5,211 nt of DNA from Planctomycetota bacterium (GTDB lineage: Bacteria > Planctomycetota > PUPC01 > JABMSA01 > JAUWKK01): positions 1 to 5,211 of the forward strand of contig JAUWKK010000226.1 of the NCBI GenBank assembly GCA_030614245.1, in the 5' to 3' direction. The notes beneath the pieces were generated by a model, which searched no databases, was not told the DNA's origin, and was given only the letters and a program-made list of their open reading frames with translations. Numbering within the stretch: the stretch's first letter is position 1; each line of letters opens with the position of its first letter. The translations under genes and the position numbers were made by a program. This document shows, piece after piece, positions 1 through 4,962 of this stretch.

Positions 1-60
1 CGTTCATCAGCGTTCATCTGTGGTTGCCTTTCTTGAATTGATACCATACCGTCGCGCCCA

Positions 61-77
61 CCTGCCGGACGGGCAGG
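61..77. repeat. 17-nt inverted repeat, copy A
   Basis: The sequence CCTGCCGGACGGGCAGG forms a perfect 6-bp stem (CCTGCC with GGCAGG) around a 5-nt loop. An identical copy lies at 160-176. The loop is short and no T-run follows, so it does not look like a rho-independent terminator. It is more likely a small dispersed intergenic palindrome. Confidence 0.75.
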
Positions 78-159
78 GGCAGCCGTTCATAAAGAATATC
101 CAGCGCATCTTGTAATATAAACGCGAGGCTTTTTCCAAAGGAAAATGCTTGCGGGCATG

Positions 160-176
160 CCTGCCGGACGGGCAGG
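160..176. repeat. 17-nt inverted repeat, copy B
   Basis: This is an exact second copy of the 61-77 palindrome, in the same orientation and exactly 99 nt downstream. The sequences between and around the two copies do not resemble each other, so this is reuse of a short element and not a long tandem duplication. A related half (GGACAGGCAGG) appears inside gene 3 at 2991-3001. Confidence 0.75.
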
Positions 177-279
177 GCGGAGATTGCAGGAAGTTGTGAA
201 ACGGTCGGAACCGCCGCTGAAGGCTTGAACCACGTCGGCAAAACCGGTATCGTAATATATTGGATACGGAACCGTTATT

Positions 280-331
280 CAGTGGCCAGTGATCAGTATC
301 ATCATTCTTTACTGCTTACTGCTTACTGATT
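280..331. repeat. Opposed heptamer arrays before gene 1
   Basis: Three 7-nt units CAGTGGC, CAGTGAT and CAGTATC run head to tail at 280-300. After a short spacer (301-310), three units ACTGCTT, ACTGCTT and ACTGATT run at 311-331. CAGT and ACTG are reverse complements, so the two arrays face each other and could form a register-sliding hairpin in DNA or in the leader RNA. The second array ends 2 nt before the ribosome binding site of gene 1. A role in the leader is possible but is inference; a plain intergenic repeat is equally likely. Confidence 0.6.
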
Positions 332-333
332 GT

Positions 334-339
334 GAGGTG
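334..339 (+). promoter_or_regulatory. Ribosome binding site of gene 1
   Basis: GAGGTG lies 4 nt before the ATG at 344 and matches the anti-Shine-Dalgarno core. It favours ATG 344 over the in-frame GTG at 332, which would place this motif inside the coding sequence and has no comparable site of its own. Confidence 0.65.
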
Positions 340-343
340 TCCT

Positions 344-1366
344 ATGCCGCGAACGCTGCGCGTTATCGTCTGCGAATGCATTCATTCCGATATCATACCG
401 CAGGATGTCAAGCGGGATGTGTCGGCGAAGCTGCACGAAGCCGGGATTGCCGTCGATACCGTGCCGGACCTTTGCGGCCTCGCCGCACGGCGCGACCCCA
501 TGCTCGAGCAGGTCGCACGTGCGGACTCGATACGCATAGTCGCGTGCTTTCCACGCGCCGTCAAGTGGCTGTTCGATGCTGCGGGAGCGCCGCTCCCCGC
601 CGAAGACGTCGGCATCCTGAACATGAGGACGCAATCCGCCGAAGAGATCGTGCGGATGATCGTGCAGGCTGCCGAAGGCATCCGGCCACAAAACCGAATC
701 GCCACGTGGGTGCCACGGTCAACCGTCTTAGGTCGGCCGTGCTCCACGTCCAAGCTTTGCTTGAACGTGCCACCCCAGCCATTGCCCGAGCCCCGCGATT
801 GGGTGCCGTGGTTCCCCGTCATAGATCGTGATCGCTGCACTGAGTGCCGGCAATGTATGAACTTCTGCCTGTTCGGCGTTTACGGCGTGTCGGACGAAGG
901 CGAGGTCGAGGTGCGGAATCCTGAGAAATGCAAGACCAACTGCCCCGCCTGCGCCCGGCTCTGCCCGCAGGTGGCGATCATCTTCCCAAAATACGGCTCC
1001 GGCCCGATCTGCGGCGACGATGTCCGCGAAGAAGATACCAAACGCGGGCCGGTGAACGTCGATGTCGCCAGCCTGGTCGGCGGCGACGTATACGATAGGC
1101 TGCGCCGGCGCCGCAAAGCCGGCCGAGAGCGCTTTTCAACGAAGCGCGACGATGAGCCTTCGCTGGCAGAGCGGGCGGGCGCCTTCAAGGAAGTGTTGGA
1201 CAAACTGGAAGTGCCGCCCGAGGTGCGCCAGTCGATATGTTCGGACGCATGTTCGTGCGGCTGCGTCTCCAATAGCCCTGACTCGCCCGAGGGGCCGGAT
1301 TGCTCTTGTAACGACCCCGATGCCGACGACACCGACGGGAAAGCGAACTGTGGCTGCAACCGCTGA
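344..1366 (+). CDS. Two-cluster [4Fe-4S] ferredoxin-type protein with Cys-rich tail
   Basis: This 340-residue protein is probably a cytoplasmic electron carrier; no signal peptide or membrane segment is visible. The N-terminal domain (about 1-115) has cysteines at 10, 12, 44 and 68 in the contexts VCEC, PDLCG and ACFPRAVKWLF. This faintly recalls Fe-S redox subunits of the HdrA kind, but I do not recognise the domain firmly. A ferredoxin domain (about 155-215) carries C165-x2-C168-x2-C171-x3-C175 and C196-x3-C200-x2-C203-x3-C207-P, enough for two [4Fe-4S] clusters; the second motif has one extra residue after its first Cys. A charged, probably helical region (about 235-295) leads to a tail with CSCGC, CSC and CGC motifs. 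Residues about 122-144 are encoded by a palindromic repeat between the two domains. Start ATG 344 is chosen for its ribosome binding site. The stop overlaps the start of the radical SAM gene, so this protein may be its electron donor (inference). Confidence 0.8.
   Translation: MPRTLRVIVCECIHSDIIPQDVKRDVSAKLHEAGIAVDTVPDLCGLAARRDPMLEQVARADSIRIVACFPRAVKWLFDAAGAPLPAEDVGILNMRTQSAEEIVRMIVQAAEGIRPQNRIATWVPRSTVLGRPCSTSKLCLNVPPQPLPEPRDWVPWFPVIDRDRCTECRQCMNFCLFGVYGVSDEGEVEVRNPEKCKTNCPACARLCPQVAIIFPKYGSGPICGDDVREEDTKRGPVNVDVASLVGGDVYDRLRRRRKAGRERFSTKRDDEPSLAERAGAFKEVLDKLEVPPEVRQSICSDACSCGCVSNSPDSPEGPDCSCNDPDADDTDGKANCGCNR
708..775 (+). repeat. In-frame palindromic element, copy 1 (inside gene 1)
   Basis: Two hairpins lie side by side inside the coding sequence. 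Hairpin I pairs CACGGTCAACC (714-724) with GGTCGGCCGTG (731-741), with one mismatch and one G-T pair. Hairpin II pairs CACGTCCAAGC (745-755) with GCTTGAACGTG (759-769), with one mismatch. The ends GGGTGCCACG (708-717) and CGTGCCACCC (766-775) are inverted copies at 9 of 10 positions. The last 33 nt (743-775) recur at 4660-4692 with a single difference (T757 versus A4674). The element is read as residues about 122-144, including STSKLCLNVPP, and disturbs neither flanking domain. Confidence 0.8.
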
Positions 1367-2927
1367 AAAACTGAAGCCCACGGTCGTCCTGGTCGCCGAC
1401 CGAACGCTCAGTGCCGATTACACGGTGCTGTTCGAGGGGGTTTTCGCGACGATGCAGACGACCCAGGTGCCGGAGTGGATGATGCGGTCGCTGGTCGCGC
1501 CGAGGGCCTCCGTCGATCGGCGCGGCCGTGCGCGGATCGCGCCGCTCGGGCTGCGTCGCGTCGAAGCTGCATTGCTGGCCGATACGCCGCTGACTGCGGA
1601 CGATGTCGTCTGCACGACGCCCGAAGCCCTGCCCGAACTGCTCGGCCCGTGGGTGAAGGTCGTCGCCGTCAGCTCCAGCGATCCGCTCGGACGCGGAATG
1701 AGCAACACGACCACGAGCAGCTTCTGGAAGGGCGAACTTTACACGAGCGTATGGACCGACCGCATGATGGACGTGATTCGCGCCGCGAGCAGGCGCTATG
1801 GCTTCAAGGTGGTCGGCGGCGGCGCCGGAGCCTGGCAATGGGTGCAGGATCCCGAAGAAACCCAGCGGCAGGGCTTCGATATGAGCTTCGACGGTTACTT
1901 CGAGGCAGCCGGCCCGCAGCTTTTCATGGAACTGATCGATGGGAAGCCCGTCCCGCGCGTCTTCAGCGAAAGTTCCAACGCCGTCGAGAGTATCCGCCCG
2001 ATCGGGGGTGCCTCCACCATGGGCGTTATCGAGCTCTCGCGCGGATGCGGCAGAGGCTGCAAGTTCTGCACCATGGCTTCCACGAAGATGAGCCATCTGC
2101 CGCCGGAAACCATCATCGCCGACCTCGAAACGAATATCGCGGGCGGCGTTACGTCCGTCGTCAGCGGAAGCGAAGATTTCTTCCGCTACGGAGCGACCGG
2201 CTCGAACGTCAATTTCGACAGGCTCTATGGCCTCCTGCTCGAGATGAGGAAGCTCGACGGCCTGTCGTTCATGCAGATCGACCACGCGAATATCGCATCG
2301 GTGCTGCAGTTCAGCGGAGAGCAACTGAAAGATATCCGCAAGCTGCTGACCTGGCACGGGAAGAGCGATTACCTGTGGGTGAACATGGGCCTCGAGAGCG
2401 CGAACGGTCGGCTCGTCCACGCGAACGCCCCTGGCAAGATTGCGCCGTTCGATCCCGACGGCTGGGAGGAGATGGCGATCGATGCAGCGGAGCGAATGAC
2501 GCGAAGCGGCTTCTTCCCCGTCTTCAGCGTCATACTCGGCCTGCCCGGTGAAGCGCCGGACGACGTAGCGCGCACGCTCAAGCTCGTCAAGCGGCTGGCA
2601 GAGAGACGGTCGGTCGTCTTTCCGATCTTCAACGAACCGGTTCGCACCGAGGCCGGCGGCGAGGCGTTCAACCTTGAGAGTATGCGGGCCGATCACCTTG
2701 AATTGTACACGACCTGCTACGAGATCAACTTCAAGTGGGTGCGCAAGCTCTACAGCGACAACCAGCGGGCCGGCGGCGTACCGTGGCTCAAGCGGGCGCT
2801 GATACAGATGCTGGGCAAGGCTGAAGTCATCTCCTGGCGGCGGAACTTCCGCCGTGTGAGCAGGCGGATCGCCGCGCGTACGCCGTCTGAGCCGGCGGGA
2901 AGAGCCGTCCCGGTCGCTGGCGCCTGA
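1350..2927 (+). CDS. Radical SAM protein with B12-binding-like N-terminal domain
   Basis: This 525-residue enzyme belongs to the radical SAM superfamily (COG1032-like). The core motif is C233-GRG-C237-KF-C240, which binds the SAM-coordinating [4Fe-4S] cluster. It is followed by family-typical stretches GSEDFFRYG and GLESAN, and by GLPGE at 397-401. The N-terminal ~215 residues look like the Rossmann-type domain of B12-binding radical SAM proteins (VVLVADRTL at the start, SSSDPLGRG near 108-116, VVGGGAGAWQW at 154-164), but I see no DxHxxG cobalamin motif, so B12 binding is uncertain. The C-terminus is basic (SWRRNFRRVSRR). GTG 1350 is preferred because the recognisable domain begins directly after it and GGGA lies 9 nt upstream; ATG 1320, also in frame, has no site. 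The 17-nt overlap with gene 1 suggests translational coupling. Its place in an isoprenoid operon suggests it modifies a lipid or terpenoid; the reaction is unknown. Confidence 0.85.
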   Translation: MAATAEKLKPTVVLVADRTLSADYTVLFEGVFATMQTTQVPEWMMRSLVAPRASVDRRGRARIAPLGLRRVEAALLADTPLTADDVVCTTPEALPELLGPWVKVVAVSSSDPLGRGMSNTTTSSFWKGELYTSVWTDRMMDVIRAASRRYGFKVVGGGAGAWQWVQDPEETQRQGFDMSFDGYFEAAGPQLFMELIDGKPVPRVFSESSNAVESIRPIGGASTMGVIELSRGCGRGCKFCTMASTKMSHLPPETIIADLETNIAGGVTSVVSGSEDFFRYGATGSNVNFDRLYGLLLEMRKLDGLSFMQIDHANIASVLQFSGEQLKDIRKLLTWHGKSDYLWVNMGLESANGRLVHANAPGKIAPFDPDGWEEMAIDAAERMTRSGFFPVFSVILGLPGEAPDDVARTLKLVKRLAERRSVVFPIFNEPVRTEAGGEAFNLESMRADHLELYTTCYEINFKWVRKLYSDNQRAGGVPWLKRALIQMLGKAEVISWRRNFRRVSRRIAARTPSEPAGRAVPVAGA

Positions 2928-2938
2928 AAGGATGTAAC

Positions 2939-4627
2939 GTGTCGGATGCCGTAACTAGAAACACGCGAACGGAGCCGGCCCCGCCACGGCGGACAGGCAG
3001 GGCTCCGCAGGCCAGTATTCCCCATGCCAAGACTGAGCGCGACCGTCTGCTGCGGCATGTGCGTGACTATGTCACGTCGGAGCGCTTGGTACCGCCGCAG
3101 TCACGGGCCGAGCTCATAGCCCACGCGCGCCGCATCGCCGGCGACATTCGCTACGGTGAGGAGTTTCACAACTACATCAGCGTGCTGATCAACAACGAAG
3201 TGTGGCGCGATACGGTCGCGCGGACGCCATACAACCGGCGGCTGCTTCTTCTGCCGCAGTGTTTGCGGCACGAGAGCGATTGCCCGGCACAGTTGGACGA
3301 ATTCGGCCTGGTGTGCGAGTCCTGCGGGCGCTGCCTGATCGGTGAACTGCTGGATGTGGCCGAACGACTGGGCTACGTGGTACTCGTGGCCGAGGGCACG
3401 ACTGTCGTTACCGCGCTTGTCGGCGCGGGGAAGGTCGACGCAATCGTCGGCGTGAGTTGCCTCTCGGTCCTTAAACGTATCTTCCCCAAGATGGAAACGG
3501 CCGTCGTCCCTGCGGTGGCCATCCCGCTGCTCTACGACGGCTGCGAGGACACGATGGCGGATACCGATTGGGTACTCGACGCGATCACCATGAACGGCAA
3601 CGGGGCGCCGAGCCACTCGTTCAGAAGGCTTGACCTTGACCTACTGCGAGGCAGCGTCACGAGCTGGTTCACCCCGGGGTCGCTCGAAGCCGTCCTGGGT
3701 GTCCCCGGCAGCCGAACCGAGCGCATCGCCCAGGAATGGCTGGCCAAGTCCGGCAAACGCTGGCGCCCGTTCCTTACGGCTTGCATCTTCCATGCACTGC
3801 TGGACGATCCTGACAAGCAGGTTCCGGACGGTCTGCACAAGCTCGCCGTCGCCGTGGAATGCTTCCACAAGGCATCGCTCATCCATGACGACATCGAAGA
3901 CGACGACGAGCTTCGGTACGGCGAGAAGACTCTGCACGAGGAATACGGAACGCCGATCGCGCTGAATGTCGGCGACCTGCTTCTGGGCGAAGGATACCGC
4001 CTGATCGCGGAGTCGGATGCGCCGCCCGACCGCAAGGCCCAGATGCTGAGCCTTGCCGCCGAAGGCCACCGTACGCTGTCAATCGGCCAGGGCGAGGAAC
4101 TGAGCTGGCGCCGCGAGCCCCGGCCCTTGTCCGTCGCACAGGTGATCGACATTTTCAGGGGGAAGACCGCTCCCGCCTTCGACGTAGCTCTGCAAGTTGG
4201 GGCGATCTATGCGGGCGTCGACGGGAACACCAGGAGCGTGCTGAGCGCGTACAGCGACGCACTCGGCATCGCATATCAGATTCGCGACGACCTGGATGAC
4301 TGCCCGCTGGAGAACCCCGACGGCTCGCTCCGGCTCGCCGCCGAGAGCCCATCGCTGCGGCTTGCTGTCGCCCGCGAGAGGGCCGCCGGCGATGCGAGAA
4401 GCTTCCTCGATGGCGTCTGGCGGCAGACCGCGCCGGACGCACAACGCGTCAGGAGCATCTTCGACGAACTCGGCATCGAGGCGGCCTTGATGCAGTTGCT
4501 CCGCGATTACGAGGAAGAGGCGATAGCCTCGTTACGCGATCTTCGCAACGCTACCCTCAAGGCCCTGCTCCGCCGTGTGATCGGAAGTATCTTCTACGAC
4601 ATCGAGATGAAGGAGCCCCCACGGTGA
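2939..4627 (+). CDS. DUF116 domain fused to polyprenyl diphosphate synthase
   Basis: A 562-residue fusion. Residues 1-90 are a variable leader. Residues about 100-215 match DUF116, with cysteines at 108, 115, 126, 129 and 132 (CLRHESDCP, CESCGRC), then C174 (VGVSC) and C202 (YDGC). This is a metal or Fe-S-binding pattern of unknown function. Residues about 225-562 are a trans-isoprenyl diphosphate synthase, which extends an allylic diphosphate with isopentenyl diphosphate. GKRWRP (272-277) is the substrate-binding region, the first aspartate-rich motif DDIED is at 317-321 followed by R326-Y-G, and the second, DDLDD, is at 450-454. There is no 4-residue insertion in the first motif, and the residues just before it (KASLIH) are small. 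That suggests a product longer than farnesyl diphosphate, but chain length is inference. A GTG start at 2939 follows AAAGGA (2927-2932) by 6 nt, overlapping the previous stop. The enzyme presumably supplies the chain for the cyclase downstream. Confidence 0.9.
   Translation: MSDAVTRNTRTEPAPPRRTGRAPQASIPHAKTERDRLLRHVRDYVTSERLVPPQSRAELIAHARRIAGDIRYGEEFHNYISVLINNEVWRDTVARTPYNRRLLLLPQCLRHESDCPAQLDEFGLVCESCGRCLIGELLDVAERLGYVVLVAEGTTVVTALVGAGKVDAIVGVSCLSVLKRIFPKMETAVVPAVAIPLLYDGCEDTMADTDWVLDAITMNGNGAPSHSFRRLDLDLLRGSVTSWFTPGSLEAVLGVPGSRTERIAQEWLAKSGKRWRPFLTACIFHALLDDPDKQVPDGLHKLAVAVECFHKASLIHDDIEDDDELRYGEKTLHEEYGTPIALNVGDLLLGEGYRLIAESDAPPDRKAQMLSLAAEGHRTLSIGQGEELSWRREPRPLSVAQVIDIFRGKTAPAFDVALQVGAIYAGVDGNTRSVLSAYSDALGIAYQIRDDLDDCPLENPDGSLRLAAESPSLRLAVARERAAGDARSFLDGVWRQTAPDAQRVRSIFDELGIEAALMQLLRDYEEEAIASLRDLRNATLKALLRRVIGSIFYDIEMKEPPR
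2981..3002 (+). repeat. Possible palindrome fragment in the gene 3 leader
   Basis: CCGCC (2981-2985) and GGCGG (2988-2992) form a perfect 5-bp stem, followed by GGACAGGCAGG. The latter differs by one base from the right half of the intergenic palindromes at 61-77 and 160-176. It is translated as the low-complexity PPRRTGRA in the variable N-terminal leader of the fusion protein, before the DUF116 domain. In a GC-rich genome such similarity could be chance. Confidence 0.35.
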
Positions 4628-4644
4628 CGTTAACATAGCACCGT
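4621..4644 (+). other. Hairpin over the stop codon of gene 3
   Basis: ACGGTG (4621-4626) and CACCGT (4639-4644) are perfect inverted repeats separated by 12 nt that contain the palindrome GTTAAC. The left arm includes the first two bases of the gene 3 TGA stop (4625-4627). No T-run follows, so it is unlikely to be an intrinsic terminator. It overlaps a second small hairpin, GCACC (4638-4642) with GGTGC (4647-4651), so only one of the two can form at a time. Confidence 0.4.
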
Positions 4645-4692
4645 CGGGTGCGTGTCTGGTCCACGTCCAAGCTATGCTTGAACGTGCCACCC
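4638..4692 (+). repeat. In-frame palindromic element, copy 2 (5' end of gene 4)
   Basis: The core 4660-4692 matches 743-775 at 32 of 33 positions. It forms the hairpin CACGTCCAAGC (4662-4672), loop TAT, GCTTGAACGTG (4676-4686). The left half differs from copy 1 and contains the small hairpin GCACC/GGTGC (4638-4651). GGGTG at 4646-4650 can pair with CACCC at 4688-4692 as an outer closing stem. The core is read as STSKLCLNVPP, in the same phase as in gene 1. The boundary at 4638 is a guess; 4660-4692 is certain. Confidence 0.75.
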
Positions 4693-4962
4693 ACCGACTG
4701 GCTGCTGGCCAGATGCCACCCCGACGGCGGATTTGCGGCCACACCGGACAGCCCGATGCCCGACCTGCTGTCAACCGCCACGGCATTGCACGCGGTCGCC
4801 GGAATGGGCGTAGACCTCGCGCCGATCCGCGAGGCGTGCCTCGACTTCATCGACAGCCTCTGGTGCAGCGAAGGCGCCTTTCAGGGCCATTGGGCCGATA
4901 CGCAGCTCGACTGCGAATACGTCTTCTACGGCCTTCTCGCACTCGGGCACCTGAGCACGTGA
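4648..4962 (+). CDS. Short prenyltransferase/squalene-cyclase-repeat protein, probably 5'-truncated
   Basis: A 104-residue frame. Residues 17-104 resemble the C-terminal end of prenyltransferase/squalene oxidase repeat proteins (alpha/alpha toroid fold). There is a DGGF unit at 26-29 followed by PDLLSTATAL (38-47), and a second unit EGAFQGHW (75-82) followed by DCEYVFYGLLALG (88-100). Full-length members carry several such units and are usually around 300 residues or more, so this holds only about two. Residues 5-15 (STSKLCLNVPP) are encoded by the palindromic element, and an in-frame TAG at 4636-4638 rules out upstream extension. GTG 4648 has no clear ribosome binding site; TTG 4678 and GTG 4684, both inside the element, are alternatives. 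The stop overlaps a possible GTG start of the cyclase (GTGA). It could be a truncated remnant, a functional small subunit, or the result of an assembly join at the repeat. Confidence 0.65.
   Translation: MRVWSTSKLCLNVPPTDWLLARCHPDGGFAATPDSPMPDLLSTATALHAVAGMGVDLAPIREACLDFIDSLWCSEGAFQGHWADTQLDCEYVFYGLLALGHLST

Larger units (their letters stand above)
1..331. other. Intergenic region upstream of the operon, no supported gene
   Basis: No reading frame here looks like a recognisable protein. The stretch carries two identical 17-nt inverted repeats (61-77 and 160-176) and two oppositely oriented heptamer arrays (280-331). It is more AT-rich around 248-262 (TATCGTAATATATT) than the coding part. A TTGAAC at 225-230 with TATCGT at 248-253 (17-nt gap) is the best promoter-like pair I can find, and it is too weak to call. 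On the minus strand a 75-codon open frame (241-14) exists, and an ATG at 17 overlaps its stop and reads off the left edge. Both could be remnants of an adjacent gene, but nothing in them is diagnostic. Confidence 0.6.

Noticed and set aside
1..17. Minus-strand ATG at 17 reading off the left edge (MNADER)
   Set aside because: Only about five codons are visible; the similar-looking text ATGAACGCTGATGAACG could be a gene start or plain intergenic repeat.
61..77. Intrinsic terminator at the 17-nt palindrome
   Set aside because: Short stem and no following T-run on either strand.
14..241. 75-codon minus-strand open frame
   Set aside because: No recognisable domain, and it is built partly from the two 17-nt palindromes. 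It has no supported start. It may be a decayed gene, but I cannot support it as coding.
225..258. Promoter-like TTGAAC and TATCGT or TAATAT boxes
   Set aside because: The TATCGT box at 17 nt is a poor match, and the better TAATAT box is at 22 nt spacing. Not enough for a call.
332..343. GTG at 332 as start of gene 1
   Set aside because: It would bury the good GAGGTG ribosome binding site inside the gene; ATG 344 has correct spacing.
1062..1349. Upstream extension of the radical SAM frame
   Set aside because: This part overlaps the conserved ferredoxin coding frame and gives no domain-like sequence; homology begins just after GTG 1350.
1475..2551. 358-codon + strand frame inside the radical SAM gene
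   Set aside because: Arg-rich out-of-frame translation of the same region with no domain features.
1185..2696. Long minus-strand open frame of 503 codons opposite the radical SAM gene
   Set aside because: A shadow of GC-rich codon usage. The + strand frame carries clear CxxxCxxC and other family motifs, while the minus frame is low in recognisable content.
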